Source: Rhodococcus maanshanensis NBRC 100610
GTDB lineage: Bacteria > Actinomycetota > Actinomycetes > Mycobacteriales > Mycobacteriaceae
Length of the DNA stretch: 64,000 bases
Assembly: GCF_001894865.1 (NCBI RefSeq)
Contig: NZ_BCXA01000018.1
Span: forward strand, 87,543 to 151,542
Reading direction: 5' to 3'
Below the pieces are notes generated by a model. It saw only the letters and a program-made list of their open reading frames with translations, did not search any database and was not told the origin of the DNA. The stretch's first letter is position 1, and each line of letters opens with the position of its first letter. A program made the position numbers and the translations under genes. Shown piece after piece: positions 1 through 9,059 of this stretch.

Positions 1-8
1 CTGGCCAT
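1..8 (-). CDS. Possible start of a minus-strand gene leaving the window
   Basis: The complement strand has an ATG at position 8 followed by an alanine codon. It is preceded by AAAGGAA with about 8 bases of spacing, a good ribosome binding site. Only two full codons lie inside the window, so nothing can be said about the product. If real, the gene is divergent from the hydratase gene at 229, and the roughly 220 bases between them hold both promoters. The call rests only on the start signal. Confidence 0.3.
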
Positions 9-228
9 GGGTGAATTTCCTTTCGCTCCAACTCTGAATGTCGAGGCACCAGGATCGTGACGGGCACACCGTCCGGCAACACCCGCGTTCCACAGGACGG
101 CAAGCGCATGCACCGATGCAGCGGTTCGCCTGTGATGTTCCGGGGGACGGACCGCGGAGATTCTCACGTTCGGCCGGTCAGGTCAGGGTGAGCGTTCACC
201 ATGCACGACAACGATGTGAGGATCAGGC

Positions 229-1044
229 ATGAACGTAGAACCCGGTGGAACGGTCCAGACACTGGAGCCGCTGCGATCGGTCGACTCGATTGCGAGTCAG
301 CTGTTGCGCGCCGAGGCGGAGCGCACGGCGCGCGCGCCGCTCACCGACGCCTACCCCGAGCTGGATATCGCCCTGGCCTATCGCATCCAGGACGAGGCGC
401 TGAGTCAGCGGATCGAGCGCGGAGAGAACATCGTCGGTGTAAAGCTCGGGCTGACCTCGCCCGCCAAGCAGCGCCAGATGGGTGTGTCCGCACCGCTGAC
501 CGCCTGGCTCACCGACGCGATGACGTTGCCGGCCGGTTCCCCGCTTCCCCAGGATCTGCTCATCCATCCGCGAATCGAGCCCGAGATCACTTTCGTCATG
601 GGGCGGCGCTTGGCCGGGCCTGGCGTCACGGCCGCCACGGCGCTGGCCGCGGTCGACCGGGTGTACGCAAGCCTCGAGATCATCGACAGCCGCTACCTCG
701 ACTTCCGGTTCACGCTGCCGGACGTGATCGCCGACAACGCGTCGTCCGCCTACTACGTGACCGGTCCGGTCGGCGCGGATCCCGCGGTCCTGAACCTCCC
801 GCTCGAGGCATGCCTTCTCGAGGTCGACGGACAGCTCGCGGCGACCGGGGTCGGCGCGGCGGTGCAGGGGCATCCGGCAGAGGCCCTGGCCATGGCCGCC
901 AACTCGCTGGCCGAGCGGGGCCACGCGATCGAGGCGGGTTGGATCGTGATGACCGGTGGCATGACCGACGCCGTCCCCGTGCCCCGTGGAACGACGATCA
1001 CCGCACAGTTCACCCATCTCGGGTCGATCGGCGTGACGTGCTGA
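229..1044 (+). CDS. 2-keto-4-pentenoate hydratase / 4-oxalocrotonate decarboxylase family protein
   Basis: This 271-residue protein has the length and motifs of the fumarylacetoacetate-hydrolase-fold enzymes that hydrate 2-hydroxypenta-2,4-dienoate or decarboxylate 2-oxo-3-hexenedioate in meta-cleavage pathways. Visible marks are GVKLGLTSPAKQRQMGV near residues 69-85, the metal-binding pattern RIEPEITFVM near 117-126, and a C-terminal GWIVMTGGMT near 244-253. Hydratase and decarboxylase cannot be told apart by eye. The gene is the first plus-strand gene of a catabolic island that also holds a Rieske dioxygenase and a cis-diol dehydrogenase, which fits a role in the lower part of an aromatic pathway. 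No ring-cleavage dioxygenase lies beside it. The start is an ATG; the IclR gene downstream is a natural candidate regulator. Confidence 0.85.
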   Translation: MNVEPGGTVQTLEPLRSVDSIASQLLRAEAERTARAPLTDAYPELDIALAYRIQDEALSQRIERGENIVGVKLGLTSPAKQRQMGVSAPLTAWLTDAMTLPAGSPLPQDLLIHPRIEPEITFVMGRRLAGPGVTAATALAAVDRVYASLEIIDSRYLDFRFTLPDVIADNASSAYYVTGPVGADPAVLNLPLEACLLEVDGQLAATGVGAAVQGHPAEALAMAANSLAERGHAIEAGWIVMTGGMTDAVPVPRGTTITAQFTHLGSIGVTC

Positions 1045-1384
1045 GCACCGAGCTGATTCGCCGCTCGGCTGCCCGGCCTTCACCGAGCTGTAATTGGGTA
1101 GTCCCTCGGTAGTTCCCCCGATGTGACGGAGACCACTGCGGGCATAACGTCGAGGAACAGGTCAACCACCCAGCAATCCGCCCAGGTGACATACCCGTCT
1201 TGCCCGAGCTGTCAGCCCACTTCAGCCCTGGTGACGGACACCCTGCGCACGTTCGGTGGACGTCCGTCGAGGGAGGTCTCGCCGCCCTCGACGAACCCGA
1301 CCTGAATGCGACAGCCCACGTCGCGACTTCGTGACAGCCCAGCCCGCCGACCCCGCGGTCGGCCCTGGCGACCGAGAGGCAACC
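1045..1384. other. Intergenic region upstream of the IclR gene
   Basis: These 340 bases separate the hydratase gene from the IclR gene. No convincing coding frame was found; the frames present lack a ribosome binding site and have arbitrary composition. The sequence CACCGAGCTG occurs at 1046-1055 and again at 1081-1090, a short direct repeat just after the hydratase stop codon. The region probably holds the IclR promoter, but no clear -35/-10 pair could be assigned. Confidence 0.5.
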
Positions 1385-2245
1385 ATGACGATTCCCAGCA
1401 CCGCCACGTCGGCCCGGCCCACCGGCACCGCCCGTAGCGGCACGAGCATCCAGTTGATCACTGGCCGAGATCATCCCGACCCCGACTCGTCCACATCAGT
1501 GGCCAAGGCGCTGGCGCTGCTGAGCAGCTTCACTCCGCATCACCCCACCATGGGCGTTTCCGAGATCGCCCGCCGCGCGCAACTCCCGAAGTCGACCGCG
1601 CACCGGCTGCTCGCCGTCCTGGTCGACTGGGAGATGGTCACCAAGCGCGGCACGGAGTACTCGCCGGGCGCCCGGCTCAACGAGCTGGGCGCGCTCACCA
1701 AGCACCCCGACACCCAGGAGCTGCGGCGCGTCGCGCTGCCTCACCTACTCGACCTCTACGAAATGACCCACGAGACGGTGAACCTCTGCGTGCTCGCCGG
1801 AGAGGACGCGCTGTACGTGGACAAGATTCACGGTCACAACGGCGTCAACTCGCCAGCGTGCATCGGCGCGCGGCTACCGGCCGCCAACACGGCGATCGGC
1901 AAGGCGTTGCTCGCATTCAGCAGCACCGACGTACTCGCGCGTGTCTCAAACAATCTGCGTCCGGCGACGTCGTCGAGCATCGCTTCGCCGACTCAGCTCG
2001 CGCGCGAACTCACCATGATCCAGCGGTCCGGCATCGCCTACGACCGGCAGGAGATCCGACCGGGCCTGACCTGCATCGCGGCACCGGTGCGGAGTTGGTC
2101 CGGCGCGGTGATCGCCGCAGTCTCGATCTCCGGTCCCGTGCACCGGTTCCGGCCGGCGAACGCGGTGCCTGCCATCCGCGCCGTGGCTGCCGGGGTTGCC
2201 AAGCTCGCCCAGGAGATGAGCTGGCAGCAGCACATCTCCGTCTGA
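1385..2245 (+). CDS. IclR-family transcriptional regulator
   Basis: This 286-residue protein has the two-part IclR layout. A winged helix-turn-helix lies around residues 38-100, with GVSEIARRAQLPKSTAHRLL typical of the recognition region. A C-terminal effector-binding domain follows, including YVDKIHG and the late pattern GLTCIAAPVRSWSG. IclR proteins control catabolic operons in response to small aromatic or acidic ligands. The ATG at 1385 was chosen because GAGAGG lies just upstream and the longer frame beginning at 1256 has no good ribosome binding site. Neighbours are a hydratase/decarboxylase upstream and DUF2848, flavin reductase and nitrilase genes downstream on the same strand, so it probably controls this group. 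Ligand and operator are unknown. Confidence 0.92.
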   Translation: MTIPSTATSARPTGTARSGTSIQLITGRDHPDPDSSTSVAKALALLSSFTPHHPTMGVSEIARRAQLPKSTAHRLLAVLVDWEMVTKRGTEYSPGARLNELGALTKHPDTQELRRVALPHLLDLYEMTHETVNLCVLAGEDALYVDKIHGHNGVNSPACIGARLPAANTAIGKALLAFSSTDVLARVSNNLRPATSSSIASPTQLARELTMIQRSGIAYDRQEIRPGLTCIAAPVRSWSGAVIAAVSISGPVHRFRPANAVPAIRAVAAGVAKLAQEMSWQQHISV

Positions 2246-2323
2246 CCCTTCATTCGAAAGCCCCGTGGCTCAGCCACGCAGACTCAACCCGTGGCGTCGC
2301 CACGCCGACAGTGAGGAAACTTG

Positions 2324-3016
2324 ATGACCCGCCTGACCTTCGAGCTACCCGACAACGAGCAGGTCGCGGTTACGGTCCACACCCTGCTCAACGCCGGATA
2401 CGCCGGCCGAAGCCAGGCCGACGTCGCCGCGCACGTCGCCGAGCTTGCCGAGTTGGGAGTACCCGCACCCACCAGGATTCCCTGCATCTACCCGATCGCG
2501 CCGTACCTTGCCATGCAGGTCGACGAGGTGCCCGTCCAGCACGAACGCACCTCGGGTGAGGCAGAGTGGGCGCTGGTCGTCGCCGGCGACGATCCGAGCG
2601 AGCTGCTGCTGACCGCGGCCTGCGACCACACCGACCGGCGGCTCGAACAGCACGGCGTGGCATGGAGCAAGCAGGCCGCACCCGACGTGCTGGCGCGTCA
2701 GGCGTGGCGGCTGGCCGACGTCGCGGACCGCATCGACGAGCTCACCCTCGTCGGGAGTGTGATGACCGAGGCCGGACCGCAGGTGATCCAGCACGGCACC
2801 CTCGCCGAGTTGCTGACCCCGATGTACTGGGCTGAGGAGCTGCGCGCGCGCGGCATGCTGAACCCCGGCACCGTGCTCATGTCCGGAACGATCCCGATGC
2901 GTGCCGAGGTCGACCAGTTCAGCACGGGATGGAGCGTCGAGCTGGGCGATCCGCGCACGGGCCGGTCGATCGAATTGTCCTACGCGGTGCGCCAAACTCC
3001 GCCACCGGTCGACTGA
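2324..3016 (+). CDS. DUF2848 family protein (FAH-like)
   Basis: This 230-residue protein resembles the DUF2848 family, which is distantly related to fumarylacetoacetate hydrolase folds and is usually encoded with catabolic genes. Supporting marks are the early AHVAELAELGVPAPTRIPCI region and a C-terminal GTVLMSGTIPMRAE, which resembles the GTP-loop-like strand of FAH enzymes. The reaction is not known. The ATG at 2324 is preferred over an in-frame TTG one codon earlier; GAGGAAAC lies just upstream. It follows the IclR gene by 78 bases and precedes the Old Yellow Enzyme gene by about 55 bases, so a shared transcript is likely. A hydrolytic step on a ring-opened keto acid would fit the setting but is inference. 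Confidence 0.7.
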   Translation: MTRLTFELPDNEQVAVTVHTLLNAGYAGRSQADVAAHVAELAELGVPAPTRIPCIYPIAPYLAMQVDEVPVQHERTSGEAEWALVVAGDDPSELLLTAACDHTDRRLEQHGVAWSKQAAPDVLARQAWRLADVADRIDELTLVGSVMTEAGPQVIQHGTLAELLTPMYWAEELRARGMLNPGTVLMSGTIPMRAEVDQFSTGWSVELGDPRTGRSIELSYAVRQTPPPVD

Positions 3017-3070
3017 CCGTTGACTCCGTTGCTCGATTCCGCCTACGTTCCCTTCTCTTCAGGAGCTGCT

Positions 3071-4228
3071 GTGCACGACCCTTCCGATCCCTGGTCCCCA
3101 CTACGCCTCAATTCAGGTGCGACGCTGAGAAATCGGTTCGTCCTCGCGCCAATGACGACCGACGCCTCCGATCCGAACGGGTCGGCGACCGAGGCCGAGT
3201 TGAACTATCTGGCGCGGCGTGGTGCCGCCGAGTTCGGCGCGGCCATCACCTCCTGCGCCTTTGTGCACCCCGACGGGCGGGCCTGGCAGGGCATCGGTGC
3301 GACCGACGACTCGCACCTGGACAGCCTGGGAGCGGTGGCCGGGGCGGTCCGAGGCGACGGCGGGCTCGGTGTTCTGCAGATTTACGACGGTGGCCGCATC
3401 GCGCTACCGGAACTGGTCGGGCCCAGCGGTATTCGCGGACCCTCGCCCATCCCCTCGGCACGTCCAGGCGCCCGCATACCGCGAGAACTGACCGACCACG
3501 AGATCCAGGAACTGCTCACCGCGTTCGGGCGGGCGGCCGCCCTCGGCGTGCAGGCGGGATTCGACGGGATCGAGATCCATGGCGCAAACCACTACCTGAT
3601 CCACCAGTTCTTCTCCCCACGGGCCAACCAGCGCACGGACCGATGGGGCGGTGACGTCGCCGAACGAATGCGCTTTCCGCTGGCGGTTGCCCAGGTCGTA
3701 CGCGAGGCAGTTGGACCGGAGGTCACCGTGGGATTTCGGGTCACGCCGTTCGAGTCGGAGGCAGGCGGCTACACCCTCGACGATTCGGCACTCCTGGCCG
3801 ACCGCCTGGCCGCCGACGGCGTCGACTACGTGCACATCTCGATGGACAACTTCCGCCGGAACTCCCCCCAACCGGAGGACCGAGACTGGACCAAGACCCG
3901 AGCACGCGTGGAGTCGCGCAATCCGATCGAGGCGATCGCCGCGGCGGTGGCCGGGCGCAGCGCGGTCGTCGCGAGCGGCGGCATCCGCACGCTGAACGAC
4001 GCCCGCGATGCCCTGGGCGCGGGCGCGGATCTGGTTGCGGTCGGACGTGCGGCGCTCATCGACCCCGAGTGGATCGACAAGCTGAAGGCCGGCGCACACT
4101 CTCAGGTTCGGACTCAGCTACCGGAGGATGCCGCCGATATCGAGTCGGTGCTGACCATCCCACCGCGCATGGTGCGCTACCTGCTGAGCAGGCCCGGGTG
4201 GATTCCGCGCGCGGGACAGGACGCCTAG
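3071..4228 (+). CDS. NADH:flavin oxidoreductase, Old Yellow Enzyme family
   Basis: This 385-residue TIM-barrel flavoprotein has the FMN-binding start NRFVLAPMT, the substrate-binding pair in IEIHGANHYLIHQFFSP (His and Asn three residues apart), and the diagnostic N-x-RTDRWGG segment near residues 187-194. The late VVASGGIRT and DLVAVGRAALIDPEW segments hold the phosphate of FMN. Such enzymes reduce activated C=C bonds or nitro groups with NAD(P)H. The GTG at 3071 was chosen because AGGAG lies six bases upstream; the frame is open further back to a TTG at 3020 without support. It ends two bases before the nitrilase gene, so the two are almost certainly co-transcribed. The substrate is not evident. 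Confidence 0.9.
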   Translation: MHDPSDPWSPLRLNSGATLRNRFVLAPMTTDASDPNGSATEAELNYLARRGAAEFGAAITSCAFVHPDGRAWQGIGATDDSHLDSLGAVAGAVRGDGGLGVLQIYDGGRIALPELVGPSGIRGPSPIPSARPGARIPRELTDHEIQELLTAFGRAAALGVQAGFDGIEIHGANHYLIHQFFSPRANQRTDRWGGDVAERMRFPLAVAQVVREAVGPEVTVGFRVTPFESEAGGYTLDDSALLADRLAADGVDYVHISMDNFRRNSPQPEDRDWTKTRARVESRNPIEAIAAAVAGRSAVVASGGIRTLNDARDALGAGADLVAVGRAALIDPEWIDKLKAGAHSQVRTQLPEDAADIESVLTIPPRMVRYLLSRPGWIPRAGQDA

Positions 4229-4230
4229 CG

Positions 4231-5043
4231 GTGGCGGACACAAGCGTGCGAATCGGGCTCTGCCAGCTGACCTCCACCGCCGACCCAAACCACAACCTGT
4301 CGCTCGTACGCAGCTGGGTGGAGCGCGCCGCCGAGGCCGGCGCGCGGGTCGTGGTGTTCCCGGAGGCCACGATGGCCCATTTCGGCGTCCCACTCGCCGC
4401 GGTCGCCGAACCGATCGACGGCCCGTGGGCATCCGCGGTCAGCGAGATCGCCAGCGACCACGGTGTGATGATCGCCGCGGGTATGTTCACCCCGGACGGT
4501 GACCGGGTGCGCAACACTGTGCTGCTCACCGGGCTCGGTCAGCACCTCGGGTATCACAAGATCCACCTCTACGACGCCTTCGGCTATCGCGAATCCGACA
4601 CCGTGGTGCCCGGCACTGACTGCGTCACGGTCACGGTCGACGACCTCGTGATCGGGGTCGCGACCTGCTACGACATCAGGTTCCCTGCCCTGTTCCAGCG
4701 CCTCGCCGAGGCCGGGGCGAGCGCGGTGCTGCTGCCGACCTCGTGGGGTGCAGGGGAAGGCAAGGCACAGCAGTGGGAGGTGCTCGTCCGCGCCCGGGCG
4801 TTGGACTCGGGAGCGTGGATACTCGGATGCGACCAGGCGGACCCGAGGACGACAAGTGTCCAGGTGAATCCGGACGCACCGACTGGCATTGGCCGGTCCC
4901 TCGTCGCCGACCCGTTCGGCGCCGTCGCGGGCCGGCTGGGCGCCGAGCCGGACTTGCTGATCGCCGATGTCGACGCGGCCACCGCGATCCGCTCTCGGGA
5001 GCGGACGGGTGTGTTGGCCAACCGTGCGCCCGCGACGTTCTGA
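4231..5043 (+). CDS. Carbon-nitrogen hydrolase (nitrilase superfamily)
   Basis: This 270-residue protein carries the Glu-Lys-Cys catalytic triad of the nitrilase superfamily: Glu45 in VVVFPEA, Lys110 in YHKIHLYDAFG, and Cys146 in CYDIRFP. This arrangement is typical of the Nit/omega-amidase branch, which hydrolyses amides of dicarboxylic or keto acids rather than nitriles. The GTG start lies two bases after the stop of the preceding flavin oxidoreductase gene, which indicates translational coupling. Its place beside a hydratase/decarboxylase and a DUF2848 protein suggests an amide intermediate in a catabolic route, perhaps from a nitrogen-containing ring; this is inference. It faces the LuxR gene tail to tail across about 100 bases. 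Confidence 0.88.
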   Translation: MADTSVRIGLCQLTSTADPNHNLSLVRSWVERAAEAGARVVVFPEATMAHFGVPLAAVAEPIDGPWASAVSEIASDHGVMIAAGMFTPDGDRVRNTVLLTGLGQHLGYHKIHLYDAFGYRESDTVVPGTDCVTVTVDDLVIGVATCYDIRFPALFQRLAEAGASAVLLPTSWGAGEGKAQQWEVLVRARALDSGAWILGCDQADPRTTSVQVNPDAPTGIGRSLVADPFGAVAGRLGAEPDLLIADVDAATAIRSRERTGVLANRAPATF

Positions 5044-5147
5044 GTTCCGGACATCGACGTTGTCGGACCGAAAATCCCCCGTGCGGATGGCCGCCGAGCG
5101 GATTCCGGCAACCACGAGCCGACGCTGACCGTCCCGCCGCCGTCGGC

Positions 5148-7466
5148 TCATCGACCCTGTCGGGCGAGGAGCGCCGCGACCTGGGTCCGGGAGTTCACCT
5201 CGAGCTTGGTGAAGATGTGCTCGACGTGACTCTCCACGGTGCGCAGCGCGACGACCAATGCCTGAGCGATCTGTTTGTTCGTCAGGCCCTCGGCGAGCAA
5301 CCGCGCCACCTGTGTTTCCCGGGGTGTGAGGCTGGCGATGAGTGCGTCGTCGGGCGAGGATTCCTCCTCGACCGGCGGCGCCTCCCCCAGCGCGTAGGCG
5401 ATCGCCTGCTCCGTGTCGAGCCGTCGCCCATCAGCGATGGCGGATTTAAATAAGCTGTCCCCCAATAGCGTTCGACTCTCCTGCACTGTCCGTTCGCTCC
5501 AGGTCCGCAGTTCGAACCCACTGGGGTAGTGCCCCAGCGGTTCCCACACCCGTCGAACCGCCCCCGACAACCGCGCCGATCGGAGCGCGTCACCCTCCGC
5601 CACGGCGACCCAGGACAGCAGTTCCATCACGACCGCGATGCCGAGCACGTCCTGAAAGGGTCGCTTGATCGCCAACGCCTCCCGCAGCTGCTCACCGGCC
5701 GTGGCGATGTCGCCGCGCATCCAGTTCGCCAGGCCGAGAAACGTGAGGATCCAGGACAACAACCAGCGTTCGCCGTGCACCGTGCACGCATCGCGACACC
5801 GCTCGAGCACCTCGAGTGCCCGCTCCGGCTCCTGCCGACGACAGTAGGCCCAGCCCACATGTTCGAGCGCGAGTACGTGGAGCATGCTGGGACCGCCCGC
5901 CTCCTCCATTGCCGATCCCTCCTCGATCAGCGCCATGCCAAGCGCCGTATTGCCGAGGTTGTGTTCGGCGACTCCGCGAAGGTGCGTCGCGTGTGCGAGG
6001 TTCACGGTATCGCCCAGTTCGCGCGCGAGGTCCTCGCTGCTGCGCAACAAGTCCAGGGCGACAACGGCTTTACCCTCCGCCACCGCGAGATAGCCGTTCG
6101 ACCACAGCGCGGCCGCGCGCTCGGGGCTCGGGGCGCTGTCCGACGCCAGCGATCGATCCAGCCAGTGGCGGCCCTCTCGCTGCTGTCCGCACCCCAACCA
6201 GTACCAGAACAGTGCCGAGGCCATGCCGAGGGCGGCCCGTCCACCGTCGGGATCCGAGAGCAGCGCATCGAGGACCGCGCGCAGGTTGGCGTGCTCCCCG
6301 CGCATCCGTTCGACCATCTGCTCCTGGCCCGGACCGAACCAGTTCTCGTCGAACTCCCGCGCCAGACGCCGGTAGTACGCCCGATAACGCTCGACGATCG
6401 CCGCATCGGCAGGGTTCTCGCGCAGCTTCCGCAGTCCGTACTCCCGGACCGTTTCGAGCATGCGGTAGGTCGGCCTTCCATCAGTGACATGCCGGACGAG
6501 AATCGACTTGTCCACCAGCGCCGCGATGCAGTCCACGACCGCGTCCCTGGGTAGATCGTCGCCGCTGCAGACGCACTCGGCGGCCTGCAGGTGTACGGAT
6601 CCGGTGAACACCGACAGCCGATCCCACAGCAGTCGTTCCCGATCCGAACAGAGTTCGTAACTCCAATCCAGCATCGCCCACAACGACTGGTGCCGCGGCG
6701 CCGCGGAGCGGTCTCCGACGCTGAGCAGCCGGTAGTGGTCGTCGAGGCGATCGAGAAGCTCGCTCGGCGACAACGCGCGCATGCGCCCGGCCGCCAGCTC
6801 GATCGCCAGTGGCAACCCGTCGAGCCGACGACACAGTTCCTCGACCGTCTCCGCGTTGTCCGGGGTGACCCGGAATCCGGGGGCAGCGGCCGCGGCCCGC
6901 TCCGCGAACAGCGTCACAGCCGCGGGCCGCGTACCCTCGGCGCCCGCCCGATCATTCGTCGCGCGCTGGACCGAGAGCGGCTCCACCGCGAACACATGCT
7001 CACCGGCGACTCGCAGTGGCTCACGGCTGGTGACCAGGATTCGTAGATTTGAGCAGGCGGACAACAGGTTCCGGACCAGGACCGCGCTCTCGTCGAGCAG
7101 GTGCTCGCAGTTGTCGAGCACCAGTAGCAGCTCACGCCCACGCAGATAGTCGATCATGGTCGCCACCACGTCCGCCTGGTGGGTGGGAGCGCCCACCACC
7201 TGCGCCACCGTCAACGCAACCAGGGCGGGATCGGCGACCTCGGCCAATTCGACCAGCACCGCACCGTCAGAGAACCCGCGTCGGGCCTTACGGGCCACGT
7301 GGACCGCGAGCCGGGTCTTGCCCACGCCACCGATCCCGGTCAGCGTCACCAGCCGCGAGAGGCCCACCAGACGGCGAATCTCCACTGATTCCGTGCTGCG
7401 TCCGACCAGGCTCGTCATGTCCGCCGGCAGGCCCTGCGCGGCGGGGAGCGGCGGGGCATCGGCCAT
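5148..7466 (-). CDS. LuxR-family regulator with N-terminal STAND/NB-ARC ATPase
   Basis: This 772-residue regulator begins with a nucleotide-binding module: Walker A GIGGVGKT at residues 44-51 and Walker B LLVLDNCEHLL near 122-132, followed by ILVTSREPLRV. The middle part is helical and TPR-like. The last 65 residues form a LuxR helix-turn-helix, with SLTPRETQVARLLAEGLTNK and TVESHVEHIFTKL. STAND regulators act as ligand- and ATP-gated switches. The ATG at 7466 is preferred over the TTG at 7508 because AGGTGA lies just upstream. The gene diverges from the Rieske dioxygenase operon across about 180 bases, making it the best candidate for its activator. The inducer is unknown. Confidence 0.9.
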   Translation of the reverse strand: MADAPPLPAAQGLPADMTSLVGRSTESVEIRRLVGLSRLVTLTGIGGVGKTRLAVHVARKARRGFSDGAVLVELAEVADPALVALTVAQVVGAPTHQADVVATMIDYLRGRELLLVLDNCEHLLDESAVLVRNLLSACSNLRILVTSREPLRVAGEHVFAVEPLSVQRATNDRAGAEGTRPAAVTLFAERAAAAAPGFRVTPDNAETVEELCRRLDGLPLAIELAAGRMRALSPSELLDRLDDHYRLLSVGDRSAAPRHQSLWAMLDWSYELCSDRERLLWDRLSVFTGSVHLQAAECVCSGDDLPRDAVVDCIAALVDKSILVRHVTDGRPTYRMLETVREYGLRKLRENPADAAIVERYRAYYRRLAREFDENWFGPGQEQMVERMRGEHANLRAVLDALLSDPDGGRAALGMASALFWYWLGCGQQREGRHWLDRSLASDSAPSPERAAALWSNGYLAVAEGKAVVALDLLRSSEDLARELGDTVNLAHATHLRGVAEHNLGNTALGMALIEEGSAMEEAGGPSMLHVLALEHVGWAYCRRQEPERALEVLERCRDACTVHGERWLLSWILTFLGLANWMRGDIATAGEQLREALAIKRPFQDVLGIAVVMELLSWVAVAEGDALRSARLSGAVRRVWEPLGHYPSGFELRTWSERTVQESRTLLGDSLFKSAIADGRRLDTEQAIAYALGEAPPVEEESSPDDALIASLTPRETQVARLLAEGLTNKQIAQALVVALRTVESHVEHIFTKLEVNSRTQVAALLARQGR

Positions 7467-7649
7467 CACATCACCTCGGGCGTCAATTGGGGGTACTTCA
7501 GCATTCAACGATAGTCACTGTCGCCACACGAGGCCCAGAAATGGCGGCGTCCGATGACGTTCCGGCAGTCGGACCAGCTCCGTTGGCACCACAGTATGCG
7601 GCTCGTAGTTTACCGAGAACTCGCACCGCACACCACGAGGAGCTGTCAC

Positions 7650-9059
7650 GTGATCGATCAACAGACCACAACAAACTCCGGTCGGCGAATCCAGACCTCG
7701 CAGCAAACCGAGGAGTTCTTCCGAACAATCGACGAGGAGTTGAAACAGGGAATTGTTTCACCCCGAATATTCAACGATTCCGAACTCTACGCCCACGAAC
7801 TGGACCGAATTTTTGCCCGCTGCTGGTGTTTCGTCGCGCACGAATCCGAGATCCCGATGCCGGGCGACTACGTGCTGCGGTACATCGGACAGGATCAGTT
7901 CATCGTCGTGCGCGACGAAGACGGTCAGGTGCGGGTCTTGTTCAACAAGTGCACGCACCGCGGCAGCCCGGTCTGCCGGGTGGAGAAGGGAAACAGTTCA
8001 CATTTCCGCTGCCCGTACCACTCGTGGGTGTTCAAGAACACTGGCGAGTGGAGCGGCGCGCCGTACCGCAAAAAGGCCTACAAGAAGCTCGATGCCGAAC
8101 TCTGGGGCCTCGCCTCCGCGCCTCATGTGGATTCGGTCCACGGCCTGATCTTCGCGTCGTTGGATCCCGGCGCCCCGACACTCGACGAGTACCTCGGCGA
8201 GATGCGGTGGTATCTGGACGCGCTGCTCGGCCTCAACGATCAAGGCATGAGCGCGATCGGCGAACCCCAACGCTGGAGGGTTCCGGCGAACTGGAAGTCC
8301 GGTGCCGAGAACTTCATGGCCGACGCCTACCACGTTCCCTCCCTGCATCGTTCGGCAGAGGAAGTCGGCATGTTTCCCGGTATCGAGGCCGGCGGGGCCG
8401 GGCCGCAGGCGTCGTCCCGACACGTGTACTTCGACGAGGGCCACGGCATGATCATCAACGACGGCTTCCTGCCACCGCCGTGGCATCGGTCCGGCTTCCC
8501 ACCCGAGGTGGCCGACACGTTCCAGCCCGATCGACTGACCTCAGATCAGCAGCTGTTCGTCGAAAATCATTCGGCAACAACCTTTCTCATCTTCCCCAAT
8601 CTCGGGCTGGTGCGTGTTCCTGCATCCCCGCATCCGGGCGCCCCGCCGACGGTGTTCACCTACCTGCGCCAGTGGCAGCCCTCCGGTCCAGACACCATCG
8701 TGAACTGGAACTGGACGCTGGGATGGAACAGCGCGCCGGAGGGTTTCAACGAGGAGGCCTATGTCGCCGCGTTGAGCATGCACGGCCCTGCCGGCATCCT
8801 CGAACAGGACGACACCGTGGTCTGGGGCGGCGCACCAGTGGCGGGCAAGTCGGTCTTCGCGCGAAAGAGCGGAATGCGCTTCAATTTTCAGCTCGGCCTC
8901 GACGGCATGAGCGACTACGCCGAAGACCCCGAGTGGCGATTCCCCGGCCGTGCCACCACCTCCGCCCTCGGCGAAGCCCCGCAACGGGCCTTCTACCGCC
9001 GGTGGCTGCGCGAGGTATCCACACCCGACCGACCCGAGCGAACGGAGAACGGAGAATGA
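7650..9059 (+). CDS. Aromatic ring-hydroxylating dioxygenase, alpha (Rieske) subunit
   Basis: This 469-residue protein is the catalytic subunit of a Rieske non-heme iron oxygenase. The Rieske cluster ligands are Cys101-x-His103 (CTH) and Cys121-x-x-His124 (CPYH). The mononuclear iron site is seen in ENFMADAYHVPSLH, with bridging Asp225 and ligands His228 and His233, and the late EQDD motif at 385-388 should supply the Asp ligand. Such enzymes make cis-dihydrodiols from aromatic rings. The GTG at 7650 has GAGGAG upstream. Its stop overlaps the start of the beta subunit by ATGA. No ferredoxin or ferredoxin reductase gene is in the window, so electrons must come from elsewhere. Biphenyl-, phenylpropionate- or benzoate-like substrates are all possible. 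Confidence 0.95.
   Translation: MIDQQTTTNSGRRIQTSQQTEEFFRTIDEELKQGIVSPRIFNDSELYAHELDRIFARCWCFVAHESEIPMPGDYVLRYIGQDQFIVVRDEDGQVRVLFNKCTHRGSPVCRVEKGNSSHFRCPYHSWVFKNTGEWSGAPYRKKAYKKLDAELWGLASAPHVDSVHGLIFASLDPGAPTLDEYLGEMRWYLDALLGLNDQGMSAIGEPQRWRVPANWKSGAENFMADAYHVPSLHRSAEEVGMFPGIEAGGAGPQASSRHVYFDEGHGMIINDGFLPPPWHRSGFPPEVADTFQPDRLTSDQQLFVENHSATTFLIFPNLGLVRVPASPHPGAPPTVFTYLRQWQPSGPDTIVNWNWTLGWNSAPEGFNEEAYVAALSMHGPAGILEQDDTVVWGGAPVAGKSVFARKSGMRFNFQLGLDGMSDYAEDPEWRFPGRATTSALGEAPQRAFYRRWLREVSTPDRPERTENGE

Noticed and set aside
1046..1090. Direct repeat CACCGAGCTG as a target-site duplication
   Set aside because: Only 10 bases, 35 bases apart, with no mobile element between; likely chance.
7049..9055. 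Long plus-strand frame reading into the dioxygenase beta subunit
   Set aside because: The upstream part is antisense to the LuxR gene or out of frame with the alpha subunit. The beta subunit starts at 9056.
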